NCBI GenBank assembly: GCA_023653055.1
Contig: JAMNXR010000009.1
Span: forward strand, 1-64,000
DNA from: Burkholderiaceae bacterium
GTDB taxonomy: Bacteria > Pseudomonadota > Gammaproteobacteria > Burkholderiales > Burkholderiaceae_B
DNA: 64,000 bases
Direction: 5' to 3'
Made by a program: the position numbers and the translations under genes. Position 1 is the first letter of the stretch. Every line of letters starts with the position of its first letter. Of this stretch, positions 1 to 6,801 are shown one piece after another. The notes beneath the pieces were generated by a model, which saw only the letters and a list, made by a program, of their open reading frames with translations, did not search any database and had not been told where the DNA came from.

Positions 1-76
1 GCCGGTACCTTACCCAGTCGACGGTCCACGTTACCGATGGGACGAACCAACCCTATCCTGGGTAGAGATCTCCTAA
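1..76 (+). CDS. C-terminal end of a phage tail-type protein (partial)
   Basis: The frame starting at base 2 is open from the window edge to a TAA at 74-76. It gives 24 residues that include PYPVDGPRYRWDEPTLSWVE. A terminal 'PYP-DG-x-Y-x-WDE-x-x-x-x-W' segment is typical of the ends of phage tail and tail-fibre-associated proteins. A strong terminator follows within 10 bases, which fits the end of a structural-gene transcript just before the lysis cassette. The call rests on a short fragment and its context; the body of the gene lies outside the window. Confidence 0.5.
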   Translation, partial: PVPYPVDGPRYRWDEPTLSWVEIS

Positions 77-83
77 AGAAAAA

Positions 84-107
84 GCCCGCCTCGAGCGGGC
101 TTTTTCT
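84..107 (+). terminator. Rho-independent terminator after the tail gene
   Basis: GCCCGC (84-89) pairs with GCGGGC (95-100) over a 5-nt loop, CTCGA, and is followed by TTTTTCTTT. A run of A precedes the stem, so it could also act on the other strand. It separates the tail transcript from the lysis genes. Confidence 0.85.
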
Positions 108-260
108 TTGGTGCACATACGTGCGCACCTAACCCATACGATGCACTCATCCATTTGATTCAAAAAGGTACGGCCGTTTGAGCCAGACCTGAAAGACGTA
201 ACAAGTGATAACTGGCACCCCTTTCTTGCCAATTGGCTCAACCGCACCGGAAATTTAAAA

Positions 261-575
261 ATGGAAAAAGATCCTACCTCTTATTCGTTGCTTACGTACG
301 CGTGGGTTTTTTTACTTTCGATCCTGGGGGGAGTCGTGAACTTCATGCGCAAGTTACATGAGGGCCATGTTCGAGCCTTTAATATCATCGAGTTCATAGG
401 TGAGCTAGTGACATCAGCCTTCGCCGGCATCATTACTTTTTGGCTTTGTGAACACGCTCAATTTGCACCGCTCATTACGGCAGCACTCGTAGGTGTGTCG
501 GGCCATGCAGGCAGTCGAGCGATCTTTATGCTCGAGGAATTTCTAAAAAGTAAGTTTCCGGGGGCAAAGCTATGA
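261..575 (+). CDS. Phage holin, LydA-like (holin superfamily III)
   Basis: A small membrane protein of 104 residues predicted to open the inner membrane at the end of the lytic cycle and release the endolysin. Two hydrophobic segments are visible at about residues 11-27 (YAWVFLLSILGGVVNF) and 47-75 (GELVTSAFAGIITFWLC...), with a charged stretch between them and a Lys-rich tail. Size and pattern match the LydA-type holin family. Its stop overlaps the endolysin start as ATGA (572-575), so the two are translationally coupled. The family call rests on pattern recognition; the holin role is strengthened by the endolysin, Rz and Rz1 that follow. Confidence 0.8.
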   Translation: MEKDPTSYSLLTYAWVFLLSILGGVVNFMRKLHEGHVRAFNIIEFIGELVTSAFAGIITFWLCEHAQFAPLITAALVGVSGHAGSRAIFMLEEFLKSKFPGAKL

Positions 576-1081
576 AGTTCGACGTAGCGTTTGACCGGCT
601 CATCAAGCACGAGGGTGGCTACTCGGACGACCCTAGGGACTTGGGTAACTGGACGAGCGGCGCGATCGGTGTTGGCGAACTGAAGGGCACTAAGTTCGGT
701 ATCGCTGCGCACTCTTACCCATACCTAGACATCAAGAACCTCACCTTGGCCCAGGCCAAAGAGATATATCGGCGAGACTTTTGGGACATCCTGGGTAACG
801 CACACCCGGCCATCAAGTTCCAACTGTTCGACGCTGCAGTCAATCACGGACGTGGCAACGCGATCCGGTTCTTGCAGCGGGCGGTGCGCGTCGCCGATGA
901 TGGCCGATGGGGGCAGGTTTCCCAGTCCGCGCTCATGGCGATGGATCACAACGACGTGTTGCTGCGATTCGTCGCGTACCGCCTGAAGTTTTGGGCGGCG
1001 CTCAAGACCTTCGACACGTACGGCCGGGGGTGGACCAACCGCGGCGGCGACAACCTGTTGTTTGCGGCCGAGGACAACTGA
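572..1081 (+). CDS. Phage endolysin, glycoside hydrolase 108 (N-acetylmuramidase)
   Basis: A 169-residue muramidase that cleaves the glycan backbone of peptidoglycan. The N-terminus carries the family signature HEGGYSDDP with the likely catalytic Glu at residue 14, followed by a GTKFGIA segment. A C-terminal peptidoglycan-binding-like half (about 95-165, 'DGRWGQVSQSAL...RLKFWAALKTFDTYGRGWTNR') completes the usual GH108 layout. There is no signal peptide, so export depends on the holin just upstream, with which it shares a 4-base overlap. The length is normal for the family. Confidence 0.9.
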   Translation: MKFDVAFDRLIKHEGGYSDDPRDLGNWTSGAIGVGELKGTKFGIAAHSYPYLDIKNLTLAQAKEIYRRDFWDILGNAHPAIKFQLFDAAVNHGRGNAIRFLQRAVRVADDGRWGQVSQSALMAMDHNDVLLRFVAYRLKFWAALKTFDTYGRGWTNRGGDNLLFAAEDN

Positions 1082-1082
1082 C

Positions 1083-1463
1083 ATGAACTGGGTGTCGCTA
1101 CTCGCTAACAAGTACGTCATCCAAGGGGTGGCCGCGCTCGCGCTCATCCTTGCCGCCTGGGGCTACGGCACCTGGCAATACCACTCAGGATATGACGATG
1201 CAGAGCGCGCGCGCTCTATGGCCGATCTGGTGGCCTACGTGGACGAATCCCACCGGCTCTCAATCCTGGCCAACGAACTCGAAACCCGCATCGCCGAACT
1301 GCGCGATGTTCAACCCAAGATCATCGAGAGGTACAACCGTGTCGTGGTCGAGAAGCCTTTACCTGTTGACTGCCGCCTGGATCCTGACCGGCTGCAGCAC
1401 ATTACCCGCGCCATCGAGGCCGCCAATTCCGGCAAACCTGGCGAGCCAGTGCCCCGCGATTGA
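1083..1463 (+). CDS. Phage spanin inner-membrane subunit, Rz-like
   Basis: A 126-residue protein starting at the ATG one base after the endolysin stop. It has a single N-terminal transmembrane helix (about residues 9-31, VIQGVAALALILAAWGYGTW) and a long hydrophilic, coiled-coil-prone part ('ADLVAYVDESHRLSILANELETRIAELRDV'), as in Rz (i-spanin) proteins. These work with the outer-membrane lipoprotein Rz1 to fuse the two membranes in the last step of lysis. The upstream in-frame start at 1062 lies inside the endolysin and is less likely. Rz1 is nested in its 3' half in another frame. Confidence 0.8.
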   Translation: MNWVSLLANKYVIQGVAALALILAAWGYGTWQYHSGYDDAERARSMADLVAYVDESHRLSILANELETRIAELRDVQPKIIERYNRVVVEKPLPVDCRLDPDRLQHITRAIEAANSGKPGEPVPRD

Positions 1464-1599
1464 GCCCTTTTCCTCGCAGTCGTGGGACGATCTGGCCACG
1501 GCCTACATCAACCTCGCCGGCAAGTACGGGATCTGCAGCGCGAAGCACCAGGGGCTTGTGGAGGCATGGGCAAAACCCGTCCCATTGGGAGGGAATTAG
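1339..1599 (+). CDS. Phage spanin outer-membrane lipoprotein, Rz1-like, nested in Rz
   Basis: Read in a different frame within and beyond the Rz gene. From the GTG at 1339 it begins MSWSRSLYLLTAAWILTGC, a short lipoprotein signal peptide with lipobox ILTGC (Cys19). A Pro-rich stretch follows (STLPAPSRPPIPAN), the hallmark of Rz1 o-spanins. The mature part, about 67 residues, is longer than in lambda Rz1. An ATG at 1306 is an alternative start but would add a non-hydrophobic leader. The out-of-frame overlap with Rz is the usual spanin arrangement and supports both calls. Confidence 0.75.
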   Translation: MSWSRSLYLLTAAWILTGCSTLPAPSRPPIPANLASQCPAIEPFSSQSWDDLATAYINLAGKYGICSAKHQGLVEAWAKPVPLGGN

Positions 1600-1706
1600 T
1601 ATCAACAAAATCAAGGACTTGACGCGGTTGTAGTCACGCTTTTATGGGACAGTTGTAAACATCTAAGCGATTGATTATAAAAGCGAAAGCGACACCTAGA
1701 AAGGTA

Positions 1707-1753
1707 GGCTACGAACCAAGGGGTCGTGGGTTCGAATCCTGCCGGGCGCACCA
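1707..1753 (+). tRNA. 3' fragment of tRNA-Arg(ACG): prophage attR
   Basis: From GGCTACGAACCAAGG onward the sequence is the anticodon loop (ACG at 1711-1713), variable region, T arm (GTGGG-TTCGAAT-CCTGC), acceptor strand CGGGCGC, discriminator A and CCA of a tRNA-Arg. Immediately upstream the match stops. The 5' anticodon-stem strand reads GTAGG and cannot pair with CCAAG beyond two pairs, and no D arm or 5' acceptor strand (GCGCCCG expected) is present. This is therefore not a working gene but the part left at the far side of a phage insertion. An intact copy is expected at the other end of the prophage. Confidence 0.87.
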
Positions 1754-1760
1754 TTAAATC

Positions 1761-1800
1761 AGGGGCTTACAGATGAATTTCTGTAAGCCCCTGTCCATTT
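1761..1800 (+). terminator. Terminator downstream of the tRNA-Arg locus
   Basis: A perfect 12-bp stem, AGGGGCTTACAG (1761-1772) with CTGTAAGCCCCT (1781-1792), over an 8-nt loop. It is followed by a modest T-rich tail (GTCCATTTT). It probably ended the original tRNA transcript. Confidence 0.75.
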
Positions 1801-1853
1801 TGGCGTGTAAACCTAGACTTATTTCATACTCTTTTCGGCGTACAGCTGTCACC

Positions 1854-1875
1854 ATAACGTAAAAATTAGCGTTAT
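1854..1875. promoter_or_regulatory. Inverted repeat upstream of the winged-helix gene (candidate operator)
   Basis: ATAACG (1854-1859) and CGTTAT (1870-1875) form a 6-bp inverted repeat with a 10-base AT-rich spacer. It ends 9 bases before the start codon at 1885. Its size and place suit an autoregulatory operator for the winged-helix protein, but this is inference from position only. Confidence 0.4.
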
Positions 1876-1884
1876 TATTCAGTT

Positions 1885-2244
1885 ATGACTACTGAATCCA
1901 AATCATCTCTTACTTATCTGCGATTCTTGAATCTTGTTCATGCAATCAAGCAGATCCCCACATTTCCTTCGATGGATCCTGTCGAGGAGCGTCTGCTTGC
2001 GATGCTGGGTGTCAATTGGCACAATGGCAAAAAAGTCAGCGTCCTTGAAGCGATGGGTTTGTCGACTGAAATTTCGGCCACGACGGCACATCGCCGACTC
2101 AAGACCTTGCGTAAAAAAGGCATGATCGATCTCGACACGGATAAGATCGACAGCCGTGTGAAATATGTCGTACCCACCCCACTTGCAGAGCAGTATTTCG
2201 GCACGCTTGGACAGGCGATCGACAAGGCGCATCAATCAGGCTGA
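1885..2244 (+). CDS. Winged-helix DNA-binding protein (MarR-like)
   Basis: A protein of 119 residues. The middle (about 45-105) fits a winged helix-turn-helix: 'VSVLEAMGLSTEISATTAHRRL' as the recognition region, then 'KTLRKKGMIDLDTDKIDSRVKYVVPT' as the wing. The N-terminal 'LRFLNLVHAIKQIPTFPSMDPVEERLLAML' forms a leading helix as in small MarR/replication-initiator-like regulators. No ligand domain is visible, so the signal is unknown. It is followed 4 bases later by a membrane protein gene, which is its most likely partner or target. It is the first chromosomal gene after the prophage boundary. Confidence 0.7.
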   Translation: MTTESKSSLTYLRFLNLVHAIKQIPTFPSMDPVEERLLAMLGVNWHNGKKVSVLEAMGLSTEISATTAHRRLKTLRKKGMIDLDTDKIDSRVKYVVPTPLAEQYFGTLGQAIDKAHQSG

Positions 2245-2248
2245 TCTA

Positions 2249-2842
2249 ATGCTTTCTACGCCGCCAGGCGCCATCCATCGAACAAAACCTAATTATCGCC
2301 TCAGCATTGGGGCGATGATTTTATTTGCGTTGGGCGTCGCAGTCGCGTGGACGGCACTCTTTCAATTGAATAATTTACTCTTCTCAGATGTCAACCTCTC
2401 CAGCTTTATTAGCTGGATTTTTTTGCCTGCAGCGATTCGCATGTTGGCAGTGATGATTGGCGGTTGGGCGGGGACCTTGGGATTGTTTTTTGGGGCGATT
2501 CTAACTAATCTCAGTCAACTCGAGCTTGAACCCCTCAATGTGTTGGTACTTGCCGGACTCTCCGCGCTCGGTCCACTCGCAGCCGTTCATCTTTGCACAA
2601 GATGGTTGCAACTGCCTGTTGATTTTGCAGGATTACAGCGCTCTCAGCTCTTGGTGTTCGCAGTTGCAGGCGCCATTTTCAATGTATTTCCCCACAATCT
2701 TTTTTTCTATATGACCGGAATGTCTGATGACGCATGGTCTGGTGTATTGCCGATGTTTGTAGGAGATCTGGCTGGCACATTAATCGTACTTTATATCGCC
2801 AGCTTCTCTATTCGGATGGCGCTTAAAGGCGTGCGGGCATAA
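2249..2842 (+). CDS. Integral membrane protein, MASE1-like, function unknown
   Basis: A polytopic protein of 197 residues with about five to six hydrophobic segments: 'IGAMILFALGVAVAWTALF', 'FISWIFLPAAIRMLAVMIGG', 'AGTLGLFFGAIL', 'LNVLVLAGLSALGPLAAVHL', 'LLVFAVAGAIFNVFPHNLFF' and 'GDLAGTLIVLYIASFSI'. The spacing and the loop 'PAAIRMLAVMIGGWAGTLGLFFGAI' recall MASE1-type sensory membrane modules, but no output domain follows. The ATG at 2249, 4 bases after the upstream stop, is preferred over an in-frame start at 2165 inside the regulator gene. It likely forms a two-gene operon with the winged-helix protein. No function can be assigned. Confidence 0.6.
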   Translation: MLSTPPGAIHRTKPNYRLSIGAMILFALGVAVAWTALFQLNNLLFSDVNLSSFISWIFLPAAIRMLAVMIGGWAGTLGLFFGAILTNLSQLELEPLNVLVLAGLSALGPLAAVHLCTRWLQLPVDFAGLQRSQLLVFAVAGAIFNVFPHNLFFYMTGMSDDAWSGVLPMFVGDLAGTLIVLYIASFSIRMALKGVRA

Positions 2843-2857
2843 CCCGTATTCTGCTCG

Positions 2858-3103
2858 TTAGACCCAGCCCCTCAGCCAAAATTGTTGATCTTTCAGATCC
2901 CGCCAAGCCAGCCGAACCACGCGTCCAGTCATGGCCGCCTCTAGCTCTATCTCAACAACAGGTGCGCCGAGTATTTCTGGCTCAATCACCTTCGTTACCC
3001 AAAAATGCTTTTCCTTGTGCGTGGGTCGAACTGCAGTCCACTTACTCAGTAAAAGCTTTTTTGGGTGTACGTGATTTTGAGTGGTAACAGAATCACTTTT
3101 CAA
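2858..3103 (-). CDS. Small tryptophan-rich protein, TIGR02450 family, TTG start
   Basis: About 81 residues with the family hallmark [20 protein letters not shown], then 'WVTKV...[32 protein letters not shown]'. The family is widespread in Gram-negative bacteria and has no known function. No ATG or GTG lies between the conserved part and the end of the upstream receptor gene. The nearest in-frame start is TTG at 3103, which overlaps the receptor's last codons by 11 bases ([16 protein letters not shown]...). The protein identity is clear; the exact start is not. Confidence 0.75.
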   Translation of the reverse strand: MKSDSVTTQNHVHPKKLLLSKWTAVRPTHKEKHFWVTKVIEPEILGAPVVEIELEAAMTGRVVRLAWRDLKDQQFWLRGWV

Positions 3104-4070
3104 TGGTGATGTTGCCGTCGGTAATGACTTTGTTCCACACGGCGCTTTCTTCAAGCATTTTTTTGGCAAATTCAGCCGAGCTGCCACCGCCTGGATCAAA
3201 GCCAAGCTTGGCAAGCTGCGCAAGCACTTTTGGATCCTTGAGCGATTGATTTAAGGCTGCGTTGAGCTTGGTCAACACGGGTTCACTCATCCCAGCTGGA
3301 CCAAAGACGCCAAACCACGTCAGTGACTCATAACCAGGCACAAAGTTGTTCAACGGTGGAATGTCTGGTGCGACAGAAAACGGTTTGCTGGATGTCACAG
3401 CAAGTGCACGAATCTTTCCCTCACGAATATGGGGCAAGGATACCGAGATCGAGTCAAACATCATATCCAGACGACCTGCCATTAAGTCAGGCATCGCTAA
3501 GGCCGTGCCTTTGTAGGGTACGTGCGTCATTTTTGTACCGGTCATGGCTAAAAACCGTTCGGCTGACAAATGCGGAATACCGCCTGTTCCTGCTGAGCCA
3601 AAGTTCAGCTTGCCTGGGTTTTTCTTGATGTATTCAATCAGCTCAGGCATCGTTTTGGCAGGCGATGTGAGTGGTACCACTACCACCTGTGGTGAAGACG
3701 CCAAGAACATAATGGGCGTAAAGTCTTTTGTGGGCGAGTAGGGGATCTTTGGATTGAGTAAGGGTCCGATCGTGTGGGTGCTAGAGGTCGCAACTAGGAT
3801 GGTGTAGCCATCGGGTGCAGAGCGAGCTACGGCCTCTGAGCCAATCACACCTGCTGCGCCAGCACGATTTTCAACTACAACAGTTTGACCCAGTTCTGTG
3901 CCGAGTTGTTGCGCGACAACACGTGCGACGAGGTCTGTTGCACCGCCCGCAGGAAAAGGCACAATGACTTTAATGGGCTTGTTCGGGTAGGCTTGCGCAA
4001 AGGCCGTGGGTGCGGTCAAACAGGCGAGTGCGGAAAGGCCTGCAATGAGTGCGATGCGTCTGGTTTTCAT
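3093..4070 (-). CDS. Bug-family (TctC) periplasmic solute receptor
   Basis: A 325-residue protein with an N-terminal signal peptide, probably cleaved at [10 protein letters not shown] (after residue 25). It has the family motifs '[25 protein letters not shown]', '[29 protein letters not shown]' and '[13 protein letters not shown]'. Bug proteins bind carboxylates or similar small anions, some for TctAB transporters. No tctA or tctB is present here, so it is an orphan receptor, as is common in Bordetella-type genomes. The ATG at 4070 is chosen because it gives a canonical signal peptide; the upstream start adds a second hydrophobic stretch. It is the last large gene of the AtuA operon, suggesting a ligand related to that pathway. 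Confidence 0.88.
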   Translation of the reverse strand: MKTRRIALIAGLSALACLTAPTAFAQAYPNKPIKVIVPFPAGGATDLVARVVAQQLGTELGQTVVVENRAGAAGVIGSEAVARSAPDGYTILVATSSTHTIGPLLNPKIPYSPTKDFTPIMFLASSPQVVVVPLTSPAKTMPELIEYIKKNPGKLNFGSAGTGGIPHLSAERFLAMTGTKMTHVPYKGTALAMPDLMAGRLDMMFDSISVSLPHIREGKIRALAVTSSKPFSVAPDIPPLNNFVPGYESLTWFGVFGPAGMSEPVLTKLNAALNQSLKDPKVLAQLAKLGFDPGGGSSAEFAKKMLEESAVWNKVITDGNITIEK

Positions 4071-4120
4071 GAGGATGACTCCAAGCAAAGTGATGAAGGT
4101 AAATAGTACGGTAGTCTGTA

Positions 4121-4507
4121 TCAAACAGGTTGAGCATACTCTCTAACAGTGAGCTTTTTAGCGAGTTCTTGCGAGACCTCAAGCGGCATGTCCATCATCC
4201 AAAAGGATAAGCCTTTACCGTGGGTATCAAGATTGAGTGCGTCGTTGACACCACCATCAAGAATGCCTTCGAGCACAAAGTTCATGGCCTTGAGCTTAGG
4301 CAATACGTACCGCGTGACTTTAGTCGGGTGGCGATAGCCGAACCATTCTGCAACTTTGGCTTCAGTGGCTTGGGCAACCAAAACATCGAAACAAGCTTGA
4401 TCCCAGGCAATCACACTGATGTTAGAGGTGTTGCCCTTGTCACCGGCACGGCCATGCGCGAGTTGATAGAGTGGCAGTTGTGTAGTGGGTTGATTCATGG
4501 AAGTCAT
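4121..4507 (-). CDS. AtuA-associated C-terminal-type domain protein
   Basis: A 128-residue protein with the motif '[23 protein letters not shown]'. This segment is found at the C-terminus of long AtuA-type proteins or as a separate small gene beside the DUF1446 protein. Its start overlaps the upstream AtuA stop as ATGA (4504-4507), so both are made together and probably form one complex. The biochemical activity of the family is not established; it is associated with acyclic terpene utilisation and other acyl-CoA catabolic clusters. The upstream start codons at 4540 would overlap AtuA further and are not preferred. Confidence 0.75.
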   Translation of the reverse strand: MTSMNQPTTQLPLYQLAHGRAGDKGNTSNISVIAWDQACFDVLVAQATEAKVAEWFGYRHPTKVTRYVLPKLKAMNFVLEGILDGGVNDALNLDTHGKGLSFWMMDMPLEVSQELAKKLTVREYAQPV

Positions 4508-5883
4508 GCGCGCTGCTCCTCGACAAAGCTGTAGCCACAAGGGACGGATTCACGGGGGATGGTGCACGACAAGGTGTCGAGTCGTGGTCTGAGAGAGGTA
4601 CGCACGCCACCGCCTCCTGCTGGACCGCAACAGTAAAGGGAGGTGACTTCGCGCAGAATTTTTTCTGCGATGGATTTATCTATGTGGACACCTGCAACAC
4701 GCAGGCGTACGTCACGCGACTCAGGTAAACCTTTGCCCATGAGCTCGCCTGCATCATCGCCAAAAATACTGATCGCGCCAATGAGGTCCACGCGCAAGGG
4801 CAGTAAGTGACCGATGCGTTTGCGTACGGTTTCACCTGCAAGTGCGGCACGCTCTCGTGCACGAAAGCCCGCATAGGAGATCTCTGCCTCTGCCAGATAG
4901 CCGTTGTCATAACAGACGTTGACTTTGAGTTCAGCGGGTTTCGGGTGTCCCTGAATGCCTTCGACCCGAATGCGATCGGGGCCTTCTTGCGTGATACTGG
5001 CCTCGGTGATGTCCGCTGTGACATCGGGCGTCAGGTAACGGGCGGGATCATGCACTTCATATAAAATTTGCTCGCGACCGGTTCGGTCATCAACGAGCCC
5101 GCCAGTGTCTCGGGCCTTAAACACTGAGAACGTGCCGTCTGCCCGGATTTCAGCGATTGGAAAACCAATCCGATCCATGCCAGGGACTGATTTTTGCCCG
5201 GGCACACTGTAATAGCCGCCCGAGACTTGAGTACCGCACTCAAGCATGTGCCCCGCCATGGTGCCGCAGCCCATTTTGTGCCAGTCATCCATGGCCCAGC
5301 CAAAATGTGCAATGGCAGGACCCAGGGTCAAGGACGGGTCTGAAACACGTCCGGTGACAACCACATCGGCACCTTCTTTAAGTGCCTGCGCAATCTCATA
5401 GGCGCCGATATAGGCGTTGGCGCTAACCACGCGCGCGGGATCGATATTGGAGCCCAGCTTTTTAAGTAAAAACTTGAGCTGCTCAGGTTCGGTCAGATCA
5501 TCTCCGTAAACGACCGCGATACGTGGAGTGCGCAGCTTTTGTTCACGGGCGAGTGCGAAAATTCTTTGCGCAGCGGCTTGTGGATTGGCAGCACCAAAAT
5601 TACTGACTATTTGAATCTTGTGATCCAGGCAGCGCTTGAGCACGGGCCCGACGAGATCCGCCAGCAATGGCTCATAGCCCATCTTGGGATCTTTACGTTT
5701 TTCAATTTGCGCGAGCGCGAGCGTGCGCTCCGCGAGTGTTTCAAAATTGAGTACGCCGCCACCTAGCGCAATCAGTGTGTCGACAACGGGACCTGCGCCA
5801 TCAGTTCGATCACCGGAAAAGCCGGTTGCACAGCCCACATAAAGGGGGCGCTGAGTGGAGTCAGAGGAAGATAAAGTGCTCAT
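4504..5883 (-). CDS. AtuA-family protein (DUF1446)
   Basis: 459 residues covering the whole DUF1446 domain: 'LYVGCATGFSGDRTDGAGPVVD' near the start, 'IVSNFGAANPQAAAQRI', 'VVVTGRVSDPSLTLGPAIAHFGW', and 'LYCCGPAGGGGVRTSLRPRL' near the end. In Pseudomonas the related AtuA is part of the citronellol/geraniol cluster, but its chemistry is unknown. No other atu genes (acyl-CoA carboxylase, dehydrogenase) are found here, so terpene use should not be assumed. It overlaps the upstream exporter gene and the downstream small partner by 4 bases each (ATGA), a tightly coupled set. Confidence 0.85.
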   Translation of the reverse strand: MSTLSSSDSTQRPLYVGCATGFSGDRTDGAGPVVDTLIALGGGVLNFETLAERTLALAQIEKRKDPKMGYEPLLADLVGPVLKRCLDHKIQIVSNFGAANPQAAAQRIFALAREQKLRTPRIAVVYGDDLTEPEQLKFLLKKLGSNIDPARVVSANAYIGAYEIAQALKEGADVVVTGRVSDPSLTLGPAIAHFGWAMDDWHKMGCGTMAGHMLECGTQVSGGYYSVPGQKSVPGMDRIGFPIAEIRADGTFSVFKARDTGGLVDDRTGREQILYEVHDPARYLTPDVTADITEASITQEGPDRIRVEGIQGHPKPAELKVNVCYDNGYLAEAEISYAGFRARERAALAGETVRKRIGHLLPLRVDLIGAISIFGDDAGELMGKGLPESRDVRLRVAGVHIDKSIAEKILREVTSLYCCGPAGGGGVRTSLRPRLDTLSCTIPRESVPCGYSFVEEQRA

Positions 5884-6788
5884 TTATTTGCCTGATTTGT
5901 AAGAGTGACGCCAGCAATAACAATCGCCCCGCCAATCACCATTGAGAGATAGATGGGTTCGTCGAGGATTAGATAGCTTAACAATAAGCCAAAAACAGGT
6001 ACAAGGTTTGTAAAGACGACGGTACGGGCGGGGCCGATCATCTTGACGCCTTCGTTATACCAAATGAAGGCGATTGCAGAACCAAAGGATCCAAGGTAAA
6101 AAACAGTGAAAAAGTTACTCCAGTTGAGCATCTCGGGTCGAAGCATGTCGATTTCGGTGAGTGCGGCCAGACCCAGCACGAGTGCGCCCCAGAGTGATGC
6201 ATAGGTCGTCGCTGCAATGGGGGAGAGGCCTCGCAATGCAAAGCGGCTAATGACGGTGTAACTCACCCAACTGATGATGGCGCCTAGCATCAGCAGTTCA
6301 CCCCAGCCAAAGGACTGCAATAAACCTTGCGTCGCACCCAAAAGGTCACCTTGTGTGACGATCGTGAGCGTACCGATTAACGCCAGAGCAATACCGCCCC
6401 ACCGATAGAGTCCAAGCTTTTCTTTCAGGATCAATGCCACCGTCACAGCGGTCATGATTGGGCTGAGTGCGACCAGCAGCGCAGTTTTCCCTGCAGGCAT
6501 GCGCTCAAGAGCCCCAAAGAAAAACACGTTATAGATCGCTACGCCGGTCAAACCCAACAGTAAGGTCACCCCAAGTTGTTGGTAACTAAGTTTTGGCAAG
6601 CCACCTTCGACGCGATAAGCAATCACGAGCAAGAGTAAGGAGGCCAACACAAAGCGACCGGTCGCCACCGTTAGTGGGGGCATAGCTTGAACCGCAATTC
6701 GGCCAGCGATAAACGTCGCACCCCAGAAAAAGGCACAGAGCACGAGTTTGATGTAGGCCGAGCGTAGTGACTGCGGGGTAGGTGACAT
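5880..6788 (-). CDS. EamA/DMT-family inner-membrane transporter
   Basis: A 302-residue protein with ten predicted transmembrane helices in two EamA repeats. The first begins 'YIKLVLCAFFWGATFIAGRIAV'; the second, 'GELLMLGAIISWVSYTVISRFAL', starts near residue 175. Such drug/metabolite transporters mostly export amino acids, nucleotides or metabolites. The true start is taken as ATG at 6788, since the longer reading begins with a TTG two codons earlier. It sits 13 bases after the dehydrogenase and overlaps atuA. Its substrate may be an intermediate of the same pathway, but nothing in the sequence fixes it. Confidence 0.85.
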   Translation of the reverse strand: MSPTPQSLRSAYIKLVLCAFFWGATFIAGRIAVQAMPPLTVATGRFVLASLLLLVIAYRVEGGLPKLSYQQLGVTLLLGLTGVAIYNVFFFGALERMPAGKTALLVALSPIMTAVTVALILKEKLGLYRWGGIALALIGTLTIVTQGDLLGATQGLLQSFGWGELLMLGAIISWVSYTVISRFALRGLSPIAATTYASLWGALVLGLAALTEIDMLRPEMLNWSNFFTVFYLGSFGSAIAFIWYNEGVKMIGPARTVVFTNLVPVFGLLLSYLILDEPIYLSMVIGGAIVIAGVTLTNQANK

Positions 6789-6801
6789 GCTCAAGAGGCT
6801 C

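Larger units (their letters stand above)
1..1753 (+). mobile_element. Right end of a prophage ending at attR in tRNA-Arg
   Basis: This stretch carries the end of a probable tail gene, a terminator, and a contiguous holin-endolysin-Rz-Rz1 lysis cassette, all on the plus strand. It then runs into the 3' part of a tRNA-Arg(ACG) gene whose 5' half is missing. Lysis genes at one end and a partial tRNA at the boundary are the classic layout of the far end of an integrated phage. The integrase and the intact tRNA copy should lie to the left, outside the window. Whether the prophage is complete cannot be judged from here. Confidence 0.8.

Noticed and set aside
725-1147. 140-residue minus-strand frame over the endolysin and Rz genes
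   Set aside because: Opposite the well-supported GH108 endolysin and with no recognisable domain.
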